Notes under the pieces: generated by a model
Seen by the model: the letters and a program-made list of their open reading frames with translations, nothing else
The model's database searches: none
Told to the model about the DNA's origin: nothing
Program-made: the position numbers and the translations under genes
Assembly: GCA_015486655.1 (NCBI GenBank)
Contig: WFRF01000090.1
Span: 1-12,807, forward strand
DNA length: 12,807 nt
Direction: 5' to 3'
DNA from: Caldifarciminota bacterium
GTDB lineage: Bacteria > Hydrothermota > 32-111 > QNBC01
Shown here: in pieces, positions 1-7,649 of the stretch
Layout of the letters: each line of letters starts with the position of its first letter
Position numbering within the stretch: position 1 is the first letter of the stretch

Positions 1-2713
1 ATTCAAAAAGCGTCGGTAAATTACCAAGTAATTCTGCCCTGTTCGGTTGAAGCGAATCAAAAGCTCCTGCTTTGATAAGTGATTCTATGACCTTTCTGTT
101 TACTTTGCTTAAGTTCATGCGTTTAAGAAAATCAGTCAGATTTTTATATGGGCCGTTTTCCCTTCTTTCCGTAATTATCATTTCCGAAGCTTTTGTCCCG
201 ACATTCTTAAGGGCATTAAAGGGATAAAATATCGTCTTTCCGTCTGTTGTGAAATCTATATCACTGGAGTTTATATCTACCCTGCTCAATGGGATGTTTA
301 ATCTTCTCACCTCCTTTATGGCTTTTACTATTTGGTCTATATCACCGATGAACGATGTAAGTATAGAAGCCATAAATTCAGCCGGATAGTGAGCTTTTAA
401 ATATGCGGTTCTGTATGAAAGGACGGCATAGCCTGCGGCATGCGATTTGTTGAAACCGTACTGTGCAAACGGTTCCATAATATTGAAAACATTATCTGCT
501 GTTTTTTCGTCAACACCGTTCTTTTTGGCTCCCTCTATAAACTTGATTCTCATTTTCTGCATCACTTCGAACTTTTTCTTTCCCATTGCCCTCCGTAAAA
601 TATCCGCCTCTCCCAATGAAAATCCAGCGAGTATATTTGCCGCCATCATGATCTGCTCCTGATAAATCATGTACCCGTAAGTTTCCTTCAATAAGCTTTC
701 CAGTTTCGGATGAGGATATTTTATCTTTTCTTTCCCCGTTTTCCTTGCTATCAGCTCGTTTCTGTCGATGGTTTTCAAAGGACCTGGTCTGTAATAGGAA
801 ATCATAAATATAAGCTCTTTCATATCCGAAGGTTTTATTGCCTTTAAATATTGCCTCATACCGTCATTTTCCAATTGGAATACGCCGTATGTATCCCCTC
901 TCTGAATGAGAGAGAATGTTTCTTTATCTTCCTCCGTAATCTTACTGAAATCTAACCTCTCGCCACGATTCTTCTCAATCATATTTATCGTTCTATTTAT
1001 TACGGTCAAATTCCTTAAGCCGAGAAAATCAACCTTTAAAAGCCCTATTTTCTCAATGTTTTTCATGGAATATTGAGTAGTCGGAACAACCGATTTTTTA
1101 TCCTGTTCCCAATAGAGAGGGGTAAAATGCGTAATATCCTCGGGGGTAATAACAACCCCTGATGCATGTGTGCCCGCTTGCCTTGTAATATTCTCCAGGC
1201 GGCCTGCCAACTCCACGAGTTTTTTTATCTTATCGTCTTTTTCTTTAAGCTCTCTCAATTGCTTGATTTTTTCAAAAGCTTCTTCGACGGAATAATTTTC
1301 ATTGTATTTATCATATATCTTGGTTAACTCGTTAACTGTATTATAGGGAATGTCGAGAACCCTCCCCACATCTTTGATTGCCATTTTGGTCTTCATCTTC
1401 CCGTATGTAATTATCTGGGCAATATTGTTTTCTCCATATTTTTCTTTCAGATATACTATCATGTCATCACGCCTGGTATCCTCAAAATCAATGTCAACGT
1501 CAGGCATGGTAATTCTTTCGGGGTTGAGAAACCGTTCGAAAATTAGATTATATTTAAGAGGATCAACATCCGTAATACCAAGTGAGTAAAGTACAATACT
1601 GCCTACAGCCGAGCCTCTTCCGGGACCCACGCTTATTCCCTTTTCCTTGGCTGTTTTTATGATGTCCCTTATAATCAAAAAATAACCTGCAAATCCCATA
1701 CGTTCTATTATTTCAAGCTCGTAATCAGCACGTTCTTTTATCTTATCACTCAAATCTCCGTAACGTGCTTTTAGCCCTTCATACGTCATATGTCTGAGAT
1801 ATGCATCGGCATTTTCATATTCATCCGGAATATCAAAATGAGGAAGATGTACTACCTTCGGATCCAAGTCAATAATGAGATTACACTTCTGTGCTATATT
1901 ATACGTATTACGAATAGCTTCCGGATAAACCCTAAATAATTCTTTCATTTCATCGGGGGATTTAAAGTAAAGTTCATTACTCTCAAACCTCCACCTGTCT
2001 TTATCATCTACCTTTCTCTTTGTCTGTATGCATATCAAAGCATCATGAGCGTTTATATCATCTTTACTTAGATAGTGCACATCATTTGTAGCAACTATTG
2101 GAATATCGAATTTGCGAGATATGTTAACCAACCCTTCATTTACTATTTTATTCTCCTTCATTCCCACATCCATTAATTCGAGATAATAATCTCCCTCGTC
2201 AAAAATATCTCTGTACTCAAGGGCGCTCTTCTCCGCTTGTTCCATATTGTTTTTTAAGATGTAATATGCGATTTCCCCCTTAATACAGGCGCTCATCCCT
2301 ATAAGTCCCTTTGAATACTGTTTCAAAATATCTTTATCAATACGGGGGTGATAGTAAAAACCTTCGAGGTATGAAAGGGAAGAAAGCTTCATAAGATTTT
2401 GATAACCGATATAATCTTTTGCAAGCAAAACGATATGGAATGCTCCGTCATTAAGGGAGCCCCATCTCTTTTTAATAAATCTCGAATCATGGGCAATATA
2501 AGCCTCCATACCTATTATAGGTTTTATACCGTTTGACATGGCTTGTTCATAAAAATCGATAGCTCCGAACATATTGCCGTGGTCGGTTATGGCAATAGCC
2601 GGCATCGAGTATTCAATTGCTTTTTTAATTAAGTCCGGAATCCTGGTAGCTCCGTCCAATACACTATATTCGGTATGAACATGAAGATGAATAAACGGTG
2701 TGTCAATTTTCAT
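1..2713 (-). CDS. dnaE: DNA polymerase III alpha subunit DnaE, partial (C-terminal part beyond the left edge)
   Basis: This is the catalytic subunit of the replicative DNA polymerase. I translated the minus strand from ATG at 2713; the frame stays open to position 1, giving about 904 residues of a protein usually 1,100-1,200 long. An N-terminal PHP domain is visible (HLHVHTEYS at 9-17, ITDHGN at 42-47, NDVHY at 210-214). The polymerase core follows, with the catalytic aspartates in PDVDIDFE (D405, D407) and in VDFLGL (D562), then GPGRGSAVGS and the helix-hairpin-helix-type stretch near the left edge (VNRKVIESLIKAGAFD). The beta-binding, OB-fold and tau-binding parts would lie outside. The start overlaps the end of the upstream CBS gene by 11 bp, with GAAGG about 10 bases upstream as ribosome binding site, so it is the last visible gene of the pyk operon. 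PolC is excluded because no inserted exonuclease domain is present. All nine PHP metal ligands appear intact (see findings). Confidence 0.97.
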   Translation of the reverse strand, partial: MKIDTPFIHLHVHTEYSVLDGATRIPDLIKKAIEYSMPAIAITDHGNMFGAIDFYEQAMSNGIKPIIGMEAYIAHDSRFIKKRWGSLNDGAFHIVLLAKDYIGYQNLMKLSSLSYLEGFYYHPRIDKDILKQYSKGLIGMSACIKGEIAYYILKNNMEQAEKSALEYRDIFDEGDYYLELMDVGMKENKIVNEGLVNISRKFDIPIVATNDVHYLSKDDINAHDALICIQTKRKVDDKDRWRFESNELYFKSPDEMKELFRVYPEAIRNTYNIAQKCNLIIDLDPKVVHLPHFDIPDEYENADAYLRHMTYEGLKARYGDLSDKIKERADYELEIIERMGFAGYFLIIRDIIKTAKEKGISVGPGRGSAVGSIVLYSLGITDVDPLKYNLIFERFLNPERITMPDVDIDFEDTRRDDMIVYLKEKYGENNIAQIITYGKMKTKMAIKDVGRVLDIPYNTVNELTKIYDKYNENYSVEEAFEKIKQLRELKEKDDKIKKLVELAGRLENITRQAGTHASGVVITPEDITHFTPLYWEQDKKSVVPTTQYSMKNIEKIGLLKVDFLGLRNLTVINRTINMIEKNRGERLDFSKITEEDKETFSLIQRGDTYGVFQLENDGMRQYLKAIKPSDMKELIFMISYYRPGPLKTIDRNELIARKTGKEKIKYPHPKLESLLKETYGYMIYQEQIMMAANILAGFSLGEADILRRAMGKKKFEVMQKMRIKFIEGAKKNGVDEKTADNVFNIMEPFAQYGFNKSHAAGYAVLSYRTAYLKAHYPAEFMASILTSFIGDIDQIVKAIKEVRRLNIPLSRVDINSSDIDFTTDGKTIFYPFNALKNVGTKASEMIITERRENGPYKNLTDFLKRMNLSKVNRKVIESLIKAGAFDSLQPNRAELLGNLPTLFE

Positions 2714-3512
2714 TTTTAAATACCTTCACAAATTTTATCCTCTGTTCCTGCATCTTCATAATTTTTAATTTAACGGGAGGAATTTCTATAATTTCATCAT
2801 TTTGAGGAATCCTGTCAATGTGGTGATATATGAGGCCTCCCAGCGTGTGGTATTCTTCTTCTTCAAAACTCGTGTTAAAAAGCTTATTGAAATCTTCCAG
2901 TTCTATTTTCGCATCCACAATATATGAACCGTCCTTTAATTTCCTGTACAACAACTCTTCCTGATCAAACTCATCTTTCAGTTCTCCGACGATTTCTTCA
3001 ATAAGATCCTCAAGAGTTACCAGCCCGCTAATCCCCCCGTATTCATCAACCACGAAGGCTATTGAAATATTATTCGCCTGAAATTCCCTCAATGTCGAAA
3101 GAACGGTTTTATATCCTGGAATATAAAACGGCTGTCTGGCAAGGTCACAAGCGAAATAGTTTTCTTCCACACCCCATAATTTCAGTATATCCGTGGCATA
3201 TATTATCCCGAGAATATCATCCAAATCTTTAACATAAACAGGCAGCTTGGAGTGTCCGGATTTTATTATAACTTCTACAAGGGATTCTATAGGTTGATCA
3301 TATTTAACGGCAAATATATCAACTCTCGGTGTCATTACATCAAAAACCGGTGTATCTCCTATCTCAAAAACGCCGCGAATAAGCTCGGTTTCATCAGCCG
3401 TAATAATTCCGGCTTCTTCCCCTTTGGTAAGAATATCCCTTATATCTTTTTCCGTTTTGATTTCATTTTTAGGTTGCCGAAACAGTTTATTCAACAGACT
3501 TTTTATCTTCAT
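2703..3512 (-). CDS. Soluble CorC/HlyC-type CBS-pair protein
   Basis: A 269-residue protein of the CorC/YbeX/TlyC type, without the N-terminal DUF21 membrane domain of the larger CorB/CNNM-like members. Residues 1-50 are a charged helical leader. VMTPRVDI at 59-66 opens the first CBS motif, and VVDEYGGISGLVTLEDL (154-170) followed by IEEIVGE is the family's most recognisable signature in the second. The C-terminal CorC_HlyC domain (about 188-267) contains YHTLGGLI. CBS pairs usually bind adenine nucleotides. E. coli CorC has been tied to Mg/Co efflux and its paralogue YbeX to ribosome homeostasis, so the function here is open. Length is close to E. coli CorC (about 290). The start is supported by AAGGAAG at 3517-3523, four bases from ATG. 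The gene begins inside the DUF502 gene (26 bp overlap) and its stop lies inside dnaE (11 bp overlap), implying coupled translation. Confidence 0.9.
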   Translation of the reverse strand: MKIKSLLNKLFRQPKNEIKTEKDIRDILTKGEEAGIITADETELIRGVFEIGDTPVFDVMTPRVDIFAVKYDQPIESLVEVIIKSGHSKLPVYVKDLDDILGIIYATDILKLWGVEENYFACDLARQPFYIPGYKTVLSTLREFQANNISIAFVVDEYGGISGLVTLEDLIEEIVGELKDEFDQEELLYRKLKDGSYIVDAKIELEDFNKLFNTSFEEEEYHTLGGLIYHHIDRIPQNDEIIEIPPVKLKIMKMQEQRIKFVKVFKNEN

Positions 3513-4125
3513 CTGGCTTCCTTATTTTAACGGTATCCGGATGAATAATCCCGCCGGAAACTATAATCTTAAGAGCCCATTCCACGGATATATCCAGATA
3601 CATAATTTCGCTTTCCTTAACAATCAGAAAAAAACCGCTTGTAGGGTTTGGTGTCGTGGGGATAAAAATGCTCAACCTTTTTTCTCCGTCTAATGAAAGC
3701 CAATCAACGACTGTCGTTACAAATCCTATTGTATACCCTCCGTTTCTAGGAAATTGTATCAATACCGCTTCCTTGAAGGATGTTTTTTTCTTGAATAAAG
3801 TTTCACTTAAAGAACGAGCCGAACTGTATATGGAATTAACCAGAGGGGTCTTCATGAATATTCTGTCAAAGAGTGAAGTGACCCATCTCCCCAGTATTGT
3901 GTTTGTAAAGAAACCTATTAAGTAGAGCAATAAAAACAGAACAATAAGACCTAATACGGTTATTGCAAACTGAGGCAGAAATTGCAACTCCGGAAAATAC
4001 TTGATGAATTTTAGAAACAAATATGTAAATTTATTGTAAACAAAAACAAATATAAGTACGGTAACGGCTAACGGTAGAATTGCCACAAAACCACTAATGA
4101 TATTATGCTTAAAACTGAACTTCAT
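3487..4125 (-). CDS. DUF502 family inner-membrane protein
   Basis: A 212-residue membrane protein of the DUF502 family, whose biochemical role is not established. Two hydrophobic segments are clear, about residues 9-30 (containing GFVAILPLAVTVLIF) and 53-75. Family signatures follow: KTPLVNSIYSSAR at 92-104, a conserved loop with FIPTTPNPTSGFF at 154-166 and the C-terminal LDISVEWALKIIVSGG at 177-192. The last about 14 residues are a charged tail. The ATG overlaps the pyk stop codon as ATGA (4 bp) and no good Shine-Dalgarno is seen, so it probably depends on translational coupling to pyk. Length is normal for the family (about 200). The position between pyruvate kinase and a CorC-type CBS protein may hint at envelope or ion homeostasis, but that is inference. 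Confidence 0.9.
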   Translation of the reverse strand: MKFSFKHNIISGFVAILPLAVTVLIFVFVYNKFTYLFLKFIKYFPELQFLPQFAITVLGLIVLFLLLYLIGFFTNTILGRWVTSLFDRIFMKTPLVNSIYSSARSLSETLFKKKTSFKEAVLIQFPRNGGYTIGFVTTVVDWLSLDGEKRLSIFIPTTPNPTSGFFLIVKESEIMYLDISVEWALKIIVSGGIIHPDTVKIRKPDEDKKSVE

Positions 4126-5534
4126 ATTATTCTGTGAATTTTTAACAAATTAGTGCTGCCCTTTTCCCCAAATGGTAACCCTGCTGTTATACACACGGTT
4201 TCTCCCGAAGAACAATAATTCAATCGCCTTAAAATTGAAGATACCTCTCTAATTGCCGAATCGAAACTCGTAAAATAGGTTATAACTTCACTGTATACCC
4301 CTCTTACAATTGATAGTTTTCTTGCTATATACTTGTTCCCCGTGAGAGCAACAATGGGCACCAAGGGTCTGTTCCTTGCCACGGCGAGTGCCGTTGCACC
4401 AGATTGCGTAAAGGCGACAATTTTACTTATATTCGGTTCCTCCGATATCTTTTTAGCTGCATTTGCAATGCTGAAAGAAACTGTCTTATCATCGAATGTA
4501 TTGTACTGTATCTCATTTTCCCTGACAAATTTCTCACTTGCCAAGGCAATATCAACCACGGTATTTATAACTTTCACGGGGTACTTCCCTACTGCCGTTT
4601 CCTCCGTCAAAAGTAAAGCATCAGCTCCTTCGATTATTGAATTTGACACATCGGTAACCTCGGCTCTTGTAGGTATCGGATTTGTAACCATGGATTCCAT
4701 CATCTGAGTTGCAACGATAACGGGTTTCCCTTTTTCAATGGATTTTGCTATAATTTCTTTTTGAAAAAGCGGAAGTCGTGCAATGGGCAAAGTTATACCC
4801 AGATCACCCCGTGCAACCATAATCGCAAATGACTCATCTATAATGGCGTCAATGTTTTTAATCGCTTCCTGTGTTTCAATTTTCGAAACCACTTCCATAT
4901 TGGAATTCTTTTCGGCTAAAATGGATTTTAACGATAAAACATCTTCCCTGTTTTTAACAAACGAAAGCGCCAAAAAATCAAGATCGTGTTTCAATGCAAA
5001 TTGTATATCATCCCTGTCTTTCTCGGTTAAAGACGGGATCTTAACAGTGTCACCTATTATATTAACACCCTTGCCACCTAACAGCTTCCCGCCTGCAACT
5101 ACTCTTACAGATGCGGAGTTTTTAGTTACGCTCCGTACTATTACTTCGATTTTCCCATCGTCAAAAACTATTTTGTCTCCTGCTTTTATGCTTTCAAGAA
5201 AAATCGGATTATCAAGGACAATAGTTTTATCGTCATTTGTCTTGACCGCACTAACTCTCCACTCCTCGTCCTTATGTAAGAACAATGTTCCCACATGGGT
5301 TGAAACCCTTATTCTAGGTCCCTGTAAATCACCCATGATAGCAATGTTTTTACCTGTTTTTTCAGATACCTGCCTTATCATACCGATAAAGTACGACCAT
5401 TCTTCTTTGGTTCCGTGAGAGAAATTTATTCTGAAAAGATCTACTCCATTTTCGATTAAAGAGGCAATTACCTCTTTACTTTTAATTGAAGGTCCGCAGG
5501 TTGCTATTATTTTAGTAAACTTTAAATTTTCCAT
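4122..5534 (-). CDS. pyk: Pyruvate kinase
   Basis: This enzyme converts phosphoenolpyruvate and ADP to pyruvate and ATP, the last step of glycolysis, in the cytoplasm. At 470 residues it is full length (E. coli PykF is also 470). Visible signatures are TCGPS (12-16), NFSHG (37-41), GDLQGPRIR (68-76), the catalytic lysine in SKIE (K218, with metal ligand E220), ARGDLG (241-246, metal ligand D244), ATQMMESM (275-282), TRAEVTDVSN (289-298) and LLTEETAVGKYP (308-319). The B domain spans roughly 70-165 and the C-terminal allosteric domain about 345-470, with FTQSGATA. The site that distinguishes K+-dependent from independent enzymes reads L-Q-...-R rather than T-K-...-E, suggesting a K+-independent type. 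It is the first gene of a four-gene overlapping operon. A promoter sits immediately upstream, with the -10 only six bases from the ATG. Confidence 0.97.
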   Translation of the reverse strand: MENLKFTKIIATCGPSIKSKEVIASLIENGVDLFRINFSHGTKEEWSYFIGMIRQVSEKTGKNIAIMGDLQGPRIRVSTHVGTLFLHKDEEWRVSAVKTNDDKTIVLDNPIFLESIKAGDKIVFDDGKIEVIVRSVTKNSASVRVVAGGKLLGGKGVNIIGDTVKIPSLTEKDRDDIQFALKHDLDFLALSFVKNREDVLSLKSILAEKNSNMEVVSKIETQEAIKNIDAIIDESFAIMVARGDLGITLPIARLPLFQKEIIAKSIEKGKPVIVATQMMESMVTNPIPTRAEVTDVSNSIIEGADALLLTEETAVGKYPVKVINTVVDIALASEKFVRENEIQYNTFDDKTVSFSIANAAKKISEEPNISKIVAFTQSGATALAVARNRPLVPIVALTGNKYIARKLSIVRGVYSEVITYFTSFDSAIREVSSILRRLNYCSSGETVCITAGLPFGEKGSTNLLKIHRII

Positions 5535-5540
5535 TATTTT

Positions 5541-5569
5541 ATTATATACTCTTTTTACCTGTTAATCAA
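5541..5569 (-). promoter_or_regulatory. Putative sigma70-type promoter of the pyk-DUF502-CBS-dnaE operon, leaderless geometry
   Basis: Read on the minus strand, TTGATT (5569-5564) is followed after exactly 17 bases by a perfect TATAAT (5546-5541). Only six bases (AAAATA) separate this -10 from the pyk ATG at 5534, so the expected +1 falls on the A of the start codon. No Shine-Dalgarno at a usable distance is present. The hexamer match is seen directly; transcription from it is inferred. Confidence 0.7.
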
Positions 5570-5606
5570 GATGATAGACAGTTCATTCGCCATCAACATA
5601 TTTCAC

Positions 5607-5626
5607 TTAATATTCAATAATATTAA
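5607..5626. repeat. AT-only palindrome between divergent promoters
   Basis: TTAATATT (5607-5614) and AATATTAA (5619-5626) form a perfect 8-bp inverted repeat with a 4-base loop. It lies upstream of both divergent promoters, and AATATTAA recurs at 5681-5688 in the presumed leader of the plus-strand gene. It could be an operator, but the surrounding sequence is so AT-rich that chance is a real alternative. Confidence 0.35.
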
Positions 5627-5644
5627 ATAAAATTAATTATTATC

Positions 5645-5702
5645 TTGACATATCTTATTTTTATTGTATATTTAATTAATAATATTAATCTTTATAAGGA
5701 GG
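5645..5702 (+). promoter_or_regulatory. Putative promoter and Shine-Dalgarno of the DUF4097 gene
   Basis: A consensus -35 TTGACA (5645-5650) is followed after 16 bases by TATATT (5667-5672), predicting a start of transcription near 5679. This leaves a leader of roughly 28 bases containing a full Shine-Dalgarno AAGGAGG (5696-5702), four bases before the ATG at 5707. The strong binding site decides the start codon. This conventional layout contrasts with the two minus-strand operons. Confidence 0.75.
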
Positions 5703-5706
5703 CGAA

Positions 5707-6474
5707 ATGGATAGCGGTATAAAAAAAGTTCTCGAACTGATTTCAAAGGGCAAAATTACCAGTGAGGACGGAGAACGTTTAATCAAGGAGATTTTGAGAA
5801 AAGAAAAAAATGATAACAATGAAAACAACTCAATAAATGTTAACGGTAATGAATTCCCCATAAAAAAGGTAATATTCACATCATTAAACGGAGACACCAA
5901 AATTATAGGCGGTGAAAAAAACAAAATTGATCTAAAAGCTAACGGAAAACTTTACGGAAACCAGGAAGGAGACGCTTTTGTGGTAAAATCCGTAAATGCC
6001 GAAGATATAATAATTTATATGGACAAGAACCTTGATATTCAAGGTAAACTGGTCTCGGGGGATCTGGACTTAAGGGACATTGAAGGTAACATAAGTATCG
6101 TCTCCGTTACAGGTGACATAAAGATGAACAATATTGGCAATACCTACATCAAATCAGTCAGCGGAGACATCCTGGCGGAGGATTTGAAAGGAGACATTTC
6201 AATTAATTCCGTATCCGGGGACATATCTCTGAAGGTAAGTAACAGTAACAATATATCTGTCAATGCAGAAGCCTCCGACATTAAAATAATGGTGCCAAAA
6301 AACAGCGGAATCAATATTAATTGTAAATCCGAACGCGGAGAAATTAAAAAGGAGATGAAATTCGATCGTATAATTCGGGAAACGGATAATTTACTTATAG
6401 CTGAAAAAGGAGATAAACAGATTAATATAGCAATAAACAGTCGTAAAGGTGATATTTTAATCGGGGAATATTAA
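5707..6474 (+). CDS. DUF4097 / YvlB-LiaX-like beta-solenoid protein
   Basis: A 255-residue protein with no signal peptide and no membrane segment. Residues 1-32 (with VLELISKGKITSEDGERLI) match the short helical N-terminal module of YvlB/LiaX-type proteins. A polar Asn-rich linker (35-48) follows. From about residue 52 onward the sequence is a DUF4097-type beta-solenoid, with repeats of about 17-18 residues each beginning SGD or TGD (VSGDL 116-120, VTGDI 134-138, VSGDI 151-155, VSGDI 169-173). From general knowledge, the Enterococcus relative LiaX takes part in sensing envelope-active peptides and Bacillus YvlB sits with envelope-stress genes, so an envelope-stress role is plausible but inferred. 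Unlike those cases, no PspC-like or LiaFSR partner is adjacent. It is a single-gene unit with its own promoter. Its stop TAA overlaps the stop of the convergent minus-strand gene within a shared TTAA at 6471-6474. Confidence 0.82.
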   Translation: MDSGIKKVLELISKGKITSEDGERLIKEILRKEKNDNNENNSINVNGNEFPIKKVIFTSLNGDTKIIGGEKNKIDLKANGKLYGNQEGDAFVVKSVNAEDIIIYMDKNLDIQGKLVSGDLDLRDIEGNISIVSVTGDIKMNNIGNTYIKSVSGDILAEDLKGDISINSVSGDISLKVSNSNNISVNAEASDIKIMVPKNSGININCKSERGEIKKEMKFDRIIRETDNLLIAEKGDKQINIAINSRKGDILIGEY

Positions 6475-7649
6475 TTGTAAAAATCCCACTTCCCTGCAAT
6501 GACTAATCTCTTCCAGTAAAGATTGTAACTTGCATATATGGACAAATCAATAAATTTAATCTCCATAACAGGGATCACCTCAATGTTCTCGTTTTCTCCC
6601 TTTATTTTAACTCCGGGACCGACAATAAGAGCATCCTTCGGCTCGTAAATGAGAGAAGCATAGGAATCAATCGTATATGTAACCGTAGAATCGTATGTTA
6701 TTCCCCCTTTAATATATCCCTTAACATACCTTCGGTCCAATATGGAGACCACAGAAAACTTTAAACTGTCCGTAGGGTAATAATTGACAGAACCGTATAT
6801 GTACGGTTTGATTCCATAATATCCGATATATATATGCGGAAATTCTTTAAAATAATACTCGAGTCCGCCTTTAACTATATTTCTTGAATCTATTCTTAAA
6901 TTATGAGAGAGCCCTACATAGAAAATCGTATTATACGGATCATATGCAGCACTTATATCCGATTCGTTAAAAACAGTTTTATCAATATAAGTTGAAACGG
7001 CTATTTTTGACTGTCTGTTCCTCAAATCCAGAAAACCCTCCGTTCTGAACCTATTTACGGAATTGGCAAATTTAATCGTTAATTGTCTGTCTAAATATCC
7101 GATATCAATAAACTGATTGCGATTATATCCGGTTAGTCGAAGATTATAATGGAAAGAATCCGCATTATAATTCCCGGAAAACGATAACAGAAGCGGGAAT
7201 TTATCGTTACTCCATTTTACATTTTGGTAAAAAATATAATTATTTAAAGAATCTTTGTTATAACTCGTAAAGGCCGTTTTTCCCGATATATCGTTATGGT
7301 AATTATGCATCAGATATGCACCGAATCCCTGGGCATCGTAAGATTTCATATAAAGCAATCGTGATATTATTGTATCATTGTAACTTCTCTCAACCGGTAC
7401 GTTATCCCCTTCACTATTTGTAATCAACCCCTCTATGCGATTTGAGTAAAAAATATCAGATGTATCTTTTAAGAATGGGGTCTTTCTGCCTACAATGATA
7501 TCAAATGGGTATGATATGAATGTATTCCCCTCCATATCCGCAACAATCGGCGGTTTTGCAGTATAATCAATGAGATTAAGAGAGAGTAACGGAACGGTTG
7601 TCACAAATAATACCACTATACTAAAACCAATTTTTACCGTATCTCTCAT
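6471..7649 (-). CDS. Exported beta-barrel-like outer membrane protein, hypothetical
   Basis: I do not recognise a named family. The 392-residue product starts with a convincing signal peptide (about 1-24: basic start, then IGFSIVVLFVTTVPLL). After a short region with FISYPFDIIVGRKTPF, the rest is rich in alternating aromatic/polar strands (for example YIGYYGIKPYIYGSVNYY and LSIYASYNLYWKRLVIAG), typical of a transmembrane beta barrel. It has no cysteine-lipobox and no long hydrophobic helix after the signal. It ends WDFYN, so the aromatic residue expected at the C-terminus of a BAM substrate is one position short. The start overlaps the upstream NHL gene by 29 bp and has AAAGGT nine bases upstream. 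As last gene of the regulator/transglycosylase operon it could be the surface or pore component. A periplasmic beta-rich protein remains possible. Confidence 0.72.
   Translation of the reverse strand: MRDTVKIGFSIVVLFVTTVPLLSLNLIDYTAKPPIVADMEGNTFISYPFDIIVGRKTPFLKDTSDIFYSNRIEGLITNSEGDNVPVERSYNDTIISRLLYMKSYDAQGFGAYLMHNYHNDISGKTAFTSYNKDSLNNYIFYQNVKWSNDKFPLLLSFSGNYNADSFHYNLRLTGYNRNQFIDIGYLDRQLTIKFANSVNRFRTEGFLDLRNRQSKIAVSTYIDKTVFNESDISAAYDPYNTIFYVGLSHNLRIDSRNIVKGGLEYYFKEFPHIYIGYYGIKPYIYGSVNYYPTDSLKFSVVSILDRRYVKGYIKGGITYDSTVTYTIDSYASLIYEPKDALIVGPGVKIKGENENIEVIPVMEIKFIDLSIYASYNLYWKRLVIAGKWDFYN

Noticed and set aside
4783..5418. 211-codon plus-strand frame opposite pyk
   Set aside because: It lies wholly antisense to a full-length pyruvate kinase with intact motifs. 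The composition is Ser/Leu-rich shadow sequence and no ribosome binding site or domain is seen.
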